From: a virus
IMG/VR virus record: IMGVR_UViG_3300044470_000063
Coordinates: 1-45,361 of that record
Strand: one strand, 5' to 3'
DNA: 45,361 nt
A program made the position numbers and the translations under genes. This document shows positions 6,239 to 12,540 of the stretch, piece after piece. Positions within the stretch are counted from its first letter, which is position 1; every line of letters starts with the position of its first letter. Under the pieces are notes generated by a model, which made no database searches, was not told the origin of the DNA, and saw only the letters and a list, made by a program, of their open reading frames with translations.

Positions 6239-6427
6239 ATGGACAAGAAATTGCGCAATAGTCGCAGGACAGGGATGGTCAGAACCAATTTTTACTATCC
6301 CCAGTCGCAGATCGACCGGCTGAAACAGATGAAAGCAGAAACAGGCCTTTGCGTGTCCGAGGCTATCCGTCGCGCCATTGACGAGTATTTGGAGAGGGCA
6401 GATCAACTTAAAAGGGAGGGGCAATGA
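6239..6427 (+). CDS. Ribbon-helix-helix (CopG/Arc-like) regulator
   Basis: A 62-residue protein starting MDKKLRNSRRTGMVRTNFYY. The strand VRTNFYYPQ, helix IDRLKQMKAETG and helix CVSEAIRRAIDEYLERA are the standard order of an RHH domain, which binds DNA as a dimer of beta-ribbons to short inverted repeats. I chose the ATG at 6239 because the TTGACA promoter and TGCAC/GTGCA repeat lie immediately upstream; there is no clear Shine-Dalgarno, so leaderless translation is likely. Its stop overlaps the start of the HU-like gene (ATGA). Confidence 0.8.
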   Translation: MDKKLRNSRRTGMVRTNFYYPQSQIDRLKQMKAETGLCVSEAIRRAIDEYLERADQLKREGQ

Positions 6428-6672
6428 ACAGGAAAGAATTGGTGACAATCGCAGCGAAGAAGACCGGATGCAGCAAGACGGTGGTTGCCGGGATGCTGGA
6501 ATGCTTCATAGAAGCCATCGAGAGTGCCGACAGCGTGGATCTGCGCCCGTTCGGCCAGTTCAAGAGGGTCGAGAAAGCGGCGAGGACCTGCCGAAATCCG
6601 CAGACGGGCGGGACGGTGAACGTGCCGGCGAAAACGGTGCTAGTCTTCCGAGCATCGAAGGTGAAGGGGTAA
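6424..6672 (+). CDS. HU/IHF-family DNA-bending protein
   Basis: An 82-residue protein with the HU/IHF layout: N-terminal helices (MNRKELVTIAAKKTGCSKTV), the strand VDLRPFGQFKRVEKAART, the arm motif CRNPQTGGTVNVPA (RNPxTG is the family hallmark containing the DNA-intercalating Pro) and the C-terminal FRASKVKG. It would bend DNA in packaging, recombination or regulation; closeness to the integrase fits an accessory recombination role. It overlaps the RHH gene by 4 nt, so the two are co-translated. Slightly shorter than the usual 90-99 aa. Confidence 0.9.
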   Translation: MNRKELVTIAAKKTGCSKTVVAGMLECFIEAIESADSVDLRPFGQFKRVEKAARTCRNPQTGGTVNVPAKTVLVFRASKVKG

Positions 6673-6675
6673 GCC

Positions 6676-7005
6676 ATGGCGAAGACAATCAGTTTGACGG
6701 TAGCCGCACTGGCTGCGCTGTTCGCTTTGGGGTGGCTATGCGCCGGGAATGACCTGATGATAAACAAGGTTTTCGCCCCTCGTCAGGAAGCTGTACGCCG
6801 CCAAGTCTTCGAGCAATCGAAGGCATACAACCAAGGGATGGTGCAGGAACTGCAAAACATGCAGTTCGAGTACATCAAGGCTTCGCCGGAGCACAAGGCG
6901 GCATTGGCAGACCTGATTTTGCACCGGGCGGCTGACTACCCCGAAGAAAACATGCCCGCCGATCTCCGCCAATTCATCCACGACCTAAAGGGAGGTGCGA
7001 AGTGA
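6676..7005 (+). CDS. Membrane-anchored hypothetical protein, 109 aa
   Basis: A 109-residue protein with one N-terminal membrane segment (about residues 5-24, ISLTVAALAALFALGWLCAG). A periplasmic-type helical domain follows, containing FAPRQEAVRRQVFEQSKAYN, MVQELQNMQFEY, and an acidic C-terminus ending HDLKGGAK. Proteins of this shape occur in phage genomes beside small lipoproteins. It starts 3 nt after the HU-like gene and overlaps the lipoprotein gene by 4 nt, so the pair is probably co-translated and acts at the envelope. No biochemical function is known to me. Confidence 0.7.
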   Translation: MAKTISLTVAALAALFALGWLCAGNDLMINKVFAPRQEAVRRQVFEQSKAYNQGMVQELQNMQFEYIKASPEHKAALADLILHRAADYPEENMPADLRQFIHDLKGGAK

Positions 7006-7493
7006 AGAAACTTTTTTTGTTGATGGCGGTGGTTATCTCGGTAGTGGGGTGTGTGCCGGAAGACCACGGCAGCGACGCGGTACAGCAGCAGCAGCAAGAA
7101 ACACTCCTTAAGGAAGGGACAGCCAAAGCCGGAATGCCCGCCGTCAAAAACTTCCGCGAGAAAAAGCTCCTCAAGGACATATACGAGCTTAGAGACCAAG
7201 ACGGTCTGACAACGTACACGTACATCGTGGCGGAAATGACCGGCAAACTCGTTTTCCTCGGGGAGTCCATCGGGTACGGCATTCCAGCCTCCACCCAGTA
7301 CACCAACCCGCAGAAAATAGCCGATCATTACCAGGGCGGATACGCAATACTCCCCCAAGCCGACCCGAACGGGCTTTTCTCCCCGGCATCTGCCGAGGGC
7401 ACATGGGTCATGCTGAAAGACCCGCACGGTGGCAAGGTGAGGCCAGTTTACATCGAGCCGAGGATCGTCGTCTCGCCGTTCAAGTTGCAGTAG
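7002..7493 (+). CDS. Predicted lipoprotein, 163 aa
   Basis: The N-terminus MKKLFLLMAVVISVVGCVPE is a lipoprotein signal with lipobox VVGC, so lipidation would be at Cys17. The mature part begins with a Gln-rich linker and continues with a soluble domain containing LRDQDGLTTYTYIVAEMTGKL, VFLGESIGYGIPAS and FSPASAEGTWVMLKDPHGG. It looks like a compact beta-domain of the type found in phage-encoded lipoproteins, and could act in superinfection exclusion or surface modification (inference). Coupled to the preceding membrane protein by a 4-nt overlap. Confidence 0.8.
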   Translation: MKKLFLLMAVVISVVGCVPEDHGSDAVQQQQQETLLKEGTAKAGMPAVKNFREKKLLKDIYELRDQDGLTTYTYIVAEMTGKLVFLGESIGYGIPASTQYTNPQKIADHYQGGYAILPQADPNGLFSPASAEGTWVMLKDPHGGKVRPVYIEPRIVVSPFKLQ

Positions 7494-7688
7494 TCCCCGC
7501 TCTGCTTCGGCATCGGGCGTGACTGCCGGACGCTTCCTCCCTGTGATAGCGCACCATCTGGCGGCCCCGGAGACAACCGGGCTAAAAAACGGCGGACCCT
7601 GGGCCAAATCGGTACGATACCAGCGGAGTGCGTAGCCGCGATGGGGAAAAGCAAACGCTGAGCCGGTGGAAGACCGGCAACTCTCCTT

Positions 7689-7766
7689 GCACCCGAATGT
7701 TCCAAGGCAGGCGACGAAGGCTCCAAACTTTCGTGTGGTGGGTTCGATTCCTGACCGGGTGTGCCA
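7689..7766 (+). tRNA. tRNA-Trp (CCA)-like gene, structurally irregular
   Basis: A 7-bp acceptor stem GCACCCG (7689-7695) pairs with CGGGTGT (7756-7762), followed by G and a genomic CCA. The anticodon arm is GAAGG-CTCCAAA-CTTTC with U33 and anticodon CCA (7723-7725), the same loop as E. coli tRNA-Trp. The D-loop has the GG of G18-G19 and the T-loop is TTCGATT. Irregularities: A instead of U at position 8, a D-stem of mostly wobble pairs, one extra base before the anticodon arm, and a T-stem with an extra base and mismatch. It is tRNA-derived, but possibly decayed or an att-site relic. Confidence 0.55.
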
Positions 7767-7784
7767 ACTGACAAAGGGTTCAAA

Positions 7785-7898
7785 ATGCGCCTAAAGCTTC
7801 GAGTCTACATGCTGGCAGTGAAGTACTGGATACAGGGCGATTCCTGGCGGTTCGCCAAGGATTACGCCGCTGCACTGGTTTACGGATTCAGGAGGTAG
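7785..7898 (+). CDS. Small conserved-looking phage protein, 37 aa
   Basis: Starts at ATG 7785 after AAAGGGTTCAAA. The product contains YMLAVKYWIQGDSWRFAKDY and ends VYGFRR. A short aromatic/basic protein with QGDSWxFAxxYA is a pattern seen in small phage ORFs beside early genes. Its stop overlaps the ribosome site (AGGAGG) of the next gene, which starts 2 nt later, indicating coupling. Function unknown. Confidence 0.6.
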   Translation: MRLKLRVYMLAVKYWIQGDSWRFAKDYAAALVYGFRR

Positions 7899-7899
7899 C

Positions 7900-8184
7900 G
7901 TGGAAATCAGCGACATCAAAAGCGTGTTCGTGCACTGGTCGGAGTCGGGGCTGATAAACTCCGAATTGGGCCACGATGAAGAGGGCAGCATCAGTAAGGA
8001 AGTTGACCCCGTTGTTTTTGACGACCTGGTGCGTCGAGCCTCCGCGCTTGTAGGCCCCGGCTACGACAAAACTTGCCTGACCGTGGAGCTGCACGATGGC
8101 GAGATATGGGGAAAGTACGGGGGATGCAAGTTTTATCTTACCCCATCGAAAGACAGCCTTGTAAAACTGTTCGGCGAAGGCTAG
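7900..8184 (+). CDS. Hypothetical phage protein, 94 aa
   Basis: Starts at a GTG with a strong ribosome site (CAGGAGGTAGC) embedded in the end of the preceding gene. The product begins MEISDIKSVFVHWSESGLIN, is acidic and mixed alpha/beta, with SALVGPGYDKTCLTVELHDG and a C-terminal FYLTPSKDSLVKLFGEG. No signal or membrane segment. Its terminal codons carry the AGGAGG of the following tiny gene. I do not recognise the family. Confidence 0.7.
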   Translation: MEISDIKSVFVHWSESGLINSELGHDEEGSISKEVDPVVFDDLVRRASALVGPGYDKTCLTVELHDGEIWGKYGGCKFYLTPSKDSLVKLFGEG

Positions 8185-8192
8185 GAGGTAAT

Positions 8193-8288
8193 TTGGCCGA
8201 GCGCAAACGAGTAGCGGCAGTCCTGGCAGCGAACCCCGGCATCGGGCGCAACTTCCAGCAATGGATACCCTTCTTTAAGGAGTCGTGA
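8193..8288 (+). CDS. Tiny protein, 31 aa, TTG start
   Basis: A TTG at 8193 follows TAGGAGGTAAT with ideal spacing. The product starts MAERKRVAAVLAANPGIGRN and ends FQQWIPFFKES; it is basic at the N-terminus and aromatic at the C-terminus. The next gene begins 3 nt after its stop, and AAGGAGTCGTGAGAT serves as that gene's ribosome site. The tight packing supports a real small gene, but it could be a translational-coupling peptide. Confidence 0.45.
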   Translation: MAERKRVAAVLAANPGIGRNFQQWIPFFKES

Positions 8289-8291
8289 GAT

Positions 8292-8684
8292 ATGAAAACC
8301 GGATCAGAGACCAAATTTTGCACACACGGATGGGCCGGGTCGGGGCCTTGCCCTACGTGCGCGTCGGAAGTATCGTTCATACACTTCCAACCTCATGCAG
8401 ATAAAGCACCCCGGACGTTCAACGAGATAGCTGCTGAGATCGGGGGAACGGTCACGGTCAAGAACGCCGCCTACGGTGATTCATTCGCCAAGACCGGCGA
8501 CTTCCTCCGGCTGCTTTACCCCGAAGGTATCGCCCCGGAGCAGTACGGTGACGCGCTCTGCATGGTCCGCACCTTCGACAAGCAGATGAGGATTGCCACG
8601 GCAAAAGACGCACTTGGAGAGTCGCCGTATCGGGATATCGCAGGCTATGCCGTGCTGGGTATCGCAAAGGACGCCCCGAAATGA
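8292..8684 (+). CDS. Phage protein of unknown function with DUF1599-like helical core
   Basis: A 130-residue protein. The N-terminus FCTHGWAGSGPCPTC could form a Cys/His zinc site. The remainder is helical: NAAYGDSFAKTGDFLRLLYP, then DALCMVRTFDKQMRIATAKD and SPYRDIAGYAVLG. The order YGDSF / LYP / RxxDKxxRI / SPxxDIAGYAVL resembles the phage all-helical family grouped around DUF1599 (nucleotide-modification-associated domain 1). That link is from memory of motif order and is tentative. Its stop overlaps the next start by 4 nt. Confidence 0.65.
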   Translation: MKTGSETKFCTHGWAGSGPCPTCASEVSFIHFQPHADKAPRTFNEIAAEIGGTVTVKNAAYGDSFAKTGDFLRLLYPEGIAPEQYGDALCMVRTFDKQMRIATAKDALGESPYRDIAGYAVLGIAKDAPK

Positions 8685-9049
8685 CCCCTGCCCATCCCTA
8701 CCGCATCACCTCCGAGATCCTGCCCGGAGAGCGCATCTACCTTGAAACTCAGGTGCAGATTGACGGGGACATGCAGACGATCAGCCGCCAGGTGGTCATG
8801 ACGCGGGACGCGGCGGTGAGGGATTCGTTAATCCGGCTTGGGTGGACTCCGCCCATAAAGCCCCTAGAAAACTGCCCGTACTGTGGGCGTAAAGAGGGTG
8901 AGCTCCACGCTGAAGGGTGCCAATTGCTGCGTCCGTTGCCGACTCCTGACCATTGCTGCCAGCTCGCCATGTGGCGGAAAGGAATGGAAGTTGACCCCGA
9001 TCTGCCGTTCTCCTGCCACGGGTGCCGGTCGGAAGGAGGCCCGTCGTGA
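8681..9049 (+). CDS. Hypothetical protein with zinc-ribbon-like cysteines, 122 aa
   Basis: A 122-residue protein overlapping the previous gene by 4 nt. The N-terminal half is beta-rich (ILPGERIYLETQVQIDGDMQ). The C-terminal half carries ENCPYCGRKEGELHAEGCQL, then HCC and SCHGCRSEG, giving CxxC plus paired Cys/His positions typical of one or two zinc ribbons. The Lys/Arg content suggests nucleic acid or protein binding, but no family is identified. A strong promoter begins 9 nt after its stop. Confidence 0.65.
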   Translation: MTPAHPYRITSEILPGERIYLETQVQIDGDMQTISRQVVMTRDAAVRDSLIRLGWTPPIKPLENCPYCGRKEGELHAEGCQLLRPLPTPDHCCQLAMWRKGMEVDPDLPFSCHGCRSEGGPS

Positions 9050-9057
9050 TACCCCTC

Positions 9058-9086
9058 TTGACTTCACGCAATCAATCCAGTAGAAT
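9058..9086 (+). promoter_or_regulatory. Strong sigma70-type promoter (leader 1 / HNH / terL)
   Basis: TTGACT (9058-9063), a 17-nt spacer, and TAGAAT (9081-9086); both boxes match 5 of 6 consensus bases. An inverted repeat GCAATCA...TGATTGC (9068-9092) overlaps the -10 region and could be an operator. Confidence 0.75.
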
Positions 9087-9113
9087 GATTGCGCTCGTAA
9101 CAAAGAGGACAAA

Positions 9114-9203
9114 ATGACTAAGCTAAGACTGAGAGTCCAGAAGCCGCGAGGCCCTGGGTGGTTCCCCTTACCACGAGCGCTCTCAGTCTTTTTTCGTGCT
9201 TAA
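9114..9203 (+). CDS. Short leader ORF 1, 29 aa
   Basis: ATG 9114 after AAAGAGGACAAA opens a 29-codon frame starting MTKLRLRVQKPRGPGWFPLP. The frame runs straight through a terminator-like hairpin and stops (TAA 9201-9203) one base before the ATG at 9205 of the HNH gene. The arrangement looks like a transcription attenuator: ribosomes translating the ORF would disrupt the hairpin and could re-initiate at the HNH gene. The peptide is basic and Pro-rich. It may instead be part of a short non-coding RNA of about 100 nt. Confidence 0.4.
   Translation: MTKLRLRVQKPRGPGWFPLPRALSVFFRA
9125..9196 (+). terminator. Terminator/attenuator hairpin 1
   Basis: Perfect 11-bp inverted repeat AAGACTGAGAG (9125-9135) and CTCTCAGTCTT (9180-9190), followed by a U-tract (CTTTTTTCG). 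The 44-nt interior contains a small GTGG/CCAC hairpin. It lies between the promoter at 9058 and the HNH/terL genes. Confidence 0.65.
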
Positions 9204-9204
9204 A

Positions 9205-9834
9205 ATGAGGTGCCACTTGGAAGAGAAAGAAGAAATACCTTATGGGTTCTGCCATTGTGGATGTGGCGGCAAGTCCACCATTGCCAAACAGAGCCTTACT
9301 AAATTGGGATGGGTGAAGGGTGAGCCCAAAAAGTTCATACGTGGGCATTCTGGTGGACATGGCGGCACTAAAGGTGTGCTGTATGCTTCCGAGCAAGACC
9401 GTTTTTGGAGCAGAGTTGATGTAAAAGGCCCTGACGAATGCTGGGTTTGGTTACGCGGGAAAATACCGGCAGGTTACGGCATGTTCATAACCGATGCGGG
9501 CAAACATATAGGCGCTCATATATACTCCCGGTCTTTAGTTGAAGGACAAATCCCTGCCGGGCTTTGCGTTCTTCATAAATGCGATAACCCATCATGCGTG
9601 AACCCAAACCATTTGTCTGTCGGGACACAGCAAGACAACATCGCTGACAAAGTCGCAAAGAATAGACAGGCTAGAGGCGAAACCCAAGGATCGGCCAAGT
9701 TGACTGATTCGCAAGTTTTGGAAATACGGAGTATTGGGCGGTCTATGAACCAACGAGACATCGCCAAACAGTTTAACGTCTGCCAGCGTACAGTGCAGAA
9801 GATTTTATCCGGCAGCGGATGGTCCCATATATGA
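9205..9834 (+). CDS. HNH endonuclease with C-terminal HTH (homing type)
   Basis: About 209 residues. An N-terminal Cys/His region (YGFCHCGCGGKSTIA) is followed by FWSRVDVKGPDECWVWLRGK and the HNH_3 core: LCVLHKCDNPSCVNPNHLSV, with the catalytic His in LHKCDNP and the metal-binding Asn/His in NPNHL. The C-terminal KLTDSQVLEIRSIGRSMNQR and DIAKQFNVCQRTVQKILSG is a DNA-binding helix-turn-helix common in homing HNH enzymes. The start is uncertain (ATG 9205, GTG 9196 or TTG 9217), with no clear ribosome site. The gene looks more A/T-rich than terL, consistent with insertion. Its stop overlaps the terL start by 4 nt. HNH proteins beside terminase can also assist cos cleavage. Confidence 0.85.
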   Translation: MRCHLEEKEEIPYGFCHCGCGGKSTIAKQSLTKLGWVKGEPKKFIRGHSGGHGGTKGVLYASEQDRFWSRVDVKGPDECWVWLRGKIPAGYGMFITDAGKHIGAHIYSRSLVEGQIPAGLCVLHKCDNPSCVNPNHLSVGTQQDNIADKVAKNRQARGETQGSAKLTDSQVLEIRSIGRSMNQRDIAKQFNVCQRTVQKILSGSGWSHI

Positions 9835-11621
9835 GCAAAAAACAAAAACCTACGCCAGAACAACAGCAGGTAATTGACAATCATATCCTCCAATGCAGGG
9901 GTAACTATCAATTTTTTGCAAAGCATAATCATTTCATCCAGAACGAAGCCAACGAGTTAGTGCCGATGGTGCTGAATGATGAGCAGATGATTATGGAAGA
10001 GATCTGGGCAGACATTCGTAAGGCTAAACGGATGGTCCGGTTGTTCGTGCTCAAGGGACGCCGCCAAGGGCTAAGTACCTGGTATGCTTCAAGATGCCAT
10101 TGGATGACCAGCGCCAAGGGCAGATTCAAGGCCGATGAAAACGGAGTTGTACGTTTCACCGGAGTGCTCAAAAATCAGAACGTTTCCATCATCGCTCACG
10201 ACCCGAAGACGACCGCATACCTTTTCGAGATGGTGAAGCGACTGGACGCAAACGTGCAGCCTGAGTTGGCGCAGCCGAAGTTGAAGAACAACGGCTATAT
10301 CATCCATTTTCAGTCACCGGAAAACACCGGGCTCGATTCGACAATCATGGTCGGATCGGCTGACACGAAAGACCCGGCATCGGGCATGATGATTACTCAC
10401 TCCCACCGGTCGGAGCTTTCCAAGTGGCCTGCCGAGAACGTGAAATCCATCATGGCATCCCTCGACAATGCCATCCCGCGCAACCAGAATACCTCCGTAC
10501 TCAACGAATCTACGGCGAAGGGACAGGGCAATGCGTTCCATACCGGTTTCATCTCCTGCCGGTACGTTTACGAGGTCTACCAGGACACGGAGCAGAAACC
10601 GCACTGGAAGATGAAGGTAAACGAAGATTCGGACCCTATGAACGAGTGCAGTTCCGTATTTATTCCTTGGTTTGTCGCCAGGAAGTACCGGATGGAGCCG
10701 GTCGAAGGGTTCAAACGGACGGCGGAAGAAGAGGAATGGGTCAAGCGGTACAACCTCTGTGATTCCCAGCTCCAATGGTATCGTTGGGTCTTGAGTAATC
10801 GTTGCAGCGGAGACAGAAACACCCGTTCTCAAGAATATCCAATGAATTCACGTGAGGCATTTATCGCCAGCGGTACTCCGAGCTTCGACGCGGAAAAGGT
10901 GCTGCATCTGCGCGACCTCTGTACGCCACCGTCTGCGCGATACGATTGCCTGTTCACCGCTGGCGGACAGTTCATATCGAAGCCGGACGGGATTGTGCAA
11001 GTCTGGAAAGAGCCGATGCAGAACACGTCGTATTTGATCTCTGCCGACGTAAGCGAAGGTCTTGAACACGGCGACTTTTCATCCGTGGATGTGCTCGATC
11101 ATTTCACCGGGGAACAAGTGGCCTGTGCGCATCTGAAATGCTCGCCCTACGAGTTGGCCGCGCTCATGTACCACTTGGGAATGAGGTATAACACGGCATG
11201 GCTCGCGCCGGAGAAAAACAACCACGGCTTAACGGTCGTGGATGAGCTTCTGCGGATGGAATACCCTCATGTGGTGCAGGACCGATTGGCGGAACCGTTG
11301 AGCAAGGGCCGTCGCCGCTTTGGCTGGCTGACGACAACGAAGTCCCGCCCGATGATTCTGGACAACCTGAAACTGGTAATGTCCGAGCCTGACCCTGGCA
11401 TCCGCTGCGCCGGCACTTACGATGAAATGCTGAATTTTAAGCGCCAGCGTGACGGGAGAGAAGAAGCTGACTCCGGTACGTTCGATGACCGGGTGATGAG
11501 CATCGCCATTGGCAAGTATCTGATAAAGGATCTCGACCCCGTGGTGCCGCCGAAGAGGAATTTTACCCCCTCCTCCCGCGCCTCCACCTCAAAGAAGCCG
11601 AATAAGCGCGCTTGGTATTAA
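9831..11621 (+). CDS. terL: Terminase large subunit
   Basis: A 596-residue packaging motor and nuclease. The ATPase half has a variant Walker A, LFVLKGRRQGLST (residues about 71-83), and an MMITHSHRSELSKW segment in the expected Walker B/coupling region. The nuclease half shows a first acidic residue in LISADVSEGLEHGDFS (about residue 400) and the last pair in SGTFDDRVMSIAIGKYL (about 565). Such enzymes translocate DNA into the prohead through the portal and cut it. Start ATG 9831 overlaps the HNH stop. The small terminase is far upstream, an unusual split. Confidence 0.92.
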   Translation: MSKKQKPTPEQQQVIDNHILQCRGNYQFFAKHNHFIQNEANELVPMVLNDEQMIMEEIWADIRKAKRMVRLFVLKGRRQGLSTWYASRCHWMTSAKGRFKADENGVVRFTGVLKNQNVSIIAHDPKTTAYLFEMVKRLDANVQPELAQPKLKNNGYIIHFQSPENTGLDSTIMVGSADTKDPASGMMITHSHRSELSKWPAENVKSIMASLDNAIPRNQNTSVLNESTAKGQGNAFHTGFISCRYVYEVYQDTEQKPHWKMKVNEDSDPMNECSSVFIPWFVARKYRMEPVEGFKRTAEEEEWVKRYNLCDSQLQWYRWVLSNRCSGDRNTRSQEYPMNSREAFIASGTPSFDAEKVLHLRDLCTPPSARYDCLFTAGGQFISKPDGIVQVWKEPMQNTSYLISADVSEGLEHGDFSSVDVLDHFTGEQVACAHLKCSPYELAALMYHLGMRYNTAWLAPEKNNHGLTVVDELLRMEYPHVVQDRLAEPLSKGRRRFGWLTTTKSRPMILDNLKLVMSEPDPGIRCAGTYDEMLNFKRQRDGREEADSGTFDDRVMSIAIGKYLIKDLDPVVPPKRNFTPSSRASTSKKPNKRAWY

Positions 11622-11632
11622 AGGAGCCCCAA

Positions 11633-12004
11633 ATGACCGCCCCTACCTTTCAAAACATGTCCGAATTACTCCCGGCGTTCGTCGCTGGTTTCTCCGCGTG
11701 GATGAAGGATAACTCCCTTGTCTTCGCCGAGCCTGCCGAGATTGCCCCGCTGCCGATCACCGAGGAGCAACCGCTGCCTGCGTACCTCCTGTGGTTCGTC
11801 CTGCGGCACCAGATCACCGGGGAGACGAAGGGGCTGGGTATCCCCGTCGGCGCGAGATTCGGCTACCTGATGCCGGAAGATCCCGCCGATTTGGTCAAGT
11901 ACGCGGCGGATTCGGTCACACTGGCGTTCTGGCCGGAGCGGGTGAGCGAAGAGGACAAGACCCGGATTGAGAAGCATACGACGTTTCATGAGTCGCCAGC
12001 CTAA
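11633..12004 (+). CDS. Hypothetical protein after terminase, 123 aa
   Basis: Start ATG 11633 follows AAAGGAGCCCCAA. The product begins MTAPTFQNMSELLPAFVAGF, is acidic, and contains PLPAYLLWFVLRHQITGETK and FGYLMPEDPADLVKYAADSV. It is mixed alpha/beta with no signal peptide. Position between terL and portal suggests a head-assembly or packaging accessory role, but no motif supports that. A promoter for the next transcription unit begins 26 nt after its stop. Confidence 0.7.
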   Translation: MTAPTFQNMSELLPAFVAGFSAWMKDNSLVFAEPAEIAPLPITEEQPLPAYLLWFVLRHQITGETKGLGIPVGARFGYLMPEDPADLVKYAADSVTLAFWPERVSEEDKTRIEKHTTFHESPA

Positions 12005-12029
12005 TCACTCCGCCGGATTGATTTTCTTC

Positions 12030-12058
12030 TTGACTATTCGCGCCAATTAGGAAATATT
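12030..12058 (+). promoter_or_regulatory. Promoter of leader unit 2 / head operon
   Basis: TTGACT (12030-12035), a 17-nt spacer, and AATATT (12053-12058, 4 of 6). It lies in a clear intergenic gap and is followed by a leader hairpin, a short ORF and a terminator, repeating the architecture at 9058-9196. Confidence 0.55.
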
Positions 12059-12082
12059 ACCTGCGTCATCAGTAAAAGTAGC

Positions 12083-12158
12083 GTGCTCGCACAAGCGAGG
12101 GACCACAATGCAGAAAGTCAGATCGACAAAAGAGGCCGTATTGCGTTCATCCCCCTGA
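12083..12158 (+). CDS. Leader hairpin plus short leader ORF 2, 16 aa
   Basis: Bases 12083-12100 (GTGCTCGCACAAGCGAGG) form a hairpin CTCGC-ACAA-GCGAG whose 3' side runs into the Shine-Dalgarno-like GAGGGA. The coding part starts only at ATG 12108 and ends at TGA 12158; the 16-residue product is MQKVRSTKEAVLRSSP. The ORF enters the 5' arm of the following terminator, as in an attenuator leader peptide. The same hairpin family precedes the genes at 28029 and 35232. Peptide expression is unproven. Confidence 0.4.
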
Positions 12159-12183
12159 ACGTGTGCGGCCTCTTTTGCGTTTA
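12128..12183 (+). terminator. Terminator/attenuator hairpin 2
   Basis: Perfect 11-bp inverted repeat AAAAGAGGCCG (12128-12138) and CGGCCTCTTTT (12166-12176), with an inner CGTTCA/TGAACG stem, followed by GCGTTTAAT. The downstream U-tract is short but the arms end in T4. It would terminate the promoter-12030 transcript at about 120 nt. Confidence 0.7.
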
Positions 12184-12189
12184 ATCATC

Positions 12190-12345
12190 TCAATGTGTAG
12201 GCCCGGAGACCTCCTTTAGAAAGGGCAGAGTCTAGGCATGTAGCTCCTCCGGGCGCTCTCCTTCGGGCGAGCTTCATACTCGGGCTTATGCTCGGATTGT
12301 AGGCCGGGAGCCTGTCTACGGATTCAAGGCTCCACCATTTCACCA
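12190..12345 (+). ncRNA. Structured untranslated region, candidate RNA
   Basis: No gene is present. Several stems can be drawn: GCCCGGAG (12201-12208) pairs perfectly with CTCCGGGC (12247-12254), enclosing CCTT-TAGA-AAGG and GAG/CTC stems as a three-way junction. Next come a GAGC...GCTC hairpin with CATA/TATG pairing (about 12269-12293) and GGAGCC (12307-12312) with GGCTCC (12328-12333). TGTAGGCC occurs twice (12195 and 12298). The density of stems suggests a functional RNA or long 5' leader for the head operon. It does not match a riboswitch class I know. Confidence 0.35.
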
Positions 12346-12367
12346 ACCATCAACAAGGAGAATCACC

Positions 12368-12493
12368 GTGGCAAACATCAAAAAGATGAAAGAAAGCTCC
12401 AAAGCCCCCGCGAAGGGCAACGTCGGCAAGAGGCCGGGTGGCCCGAAGAAAGACTCCTCCATCATGAAGATCGCGCCGAAGGGCAAAAAGTAA
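12368..12493 (+). CDS. Small very basic protein, 41 aa
   Basis: A GTG at 12368 follows AACAAGGAGAATCACC. The 41-residue product starts MANIKKMKESSKAPAKGNVG and ends KIAPKGKK; over a quarter of it is Lys/Arg. It sits just before portal. Such tiny basic proteins could bind DNA or RNA, or act as a head accessory; no family is recognised. The strong ribosome site and uninterrupted frame support expression. Confidence 0.6.
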   Translation: MANIKKMKESSKAPAKGNVGKRPGGPKKDSSIMKIAPKGKK

Positions 12494-12497
12494 GTCA

Positions 12498-12520
12498 GAG
12501 GGGGCTATACCGGCCCCCTC
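12498..12520 (+). other. Intercistronic hairpin before portal
   Basis: GAGGGGGC (12498-12505) pairs with GCCCCCTC (12513-12520), an 8-bp GC-rich stem with a 7-nt loop. No U-tract follows, so it looks like an mRNA-stability or processing element rather than a terminator. Confidence 0.5.
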
Positions 12521-12540
12521 GTCGCATCAACTGAGGATTC

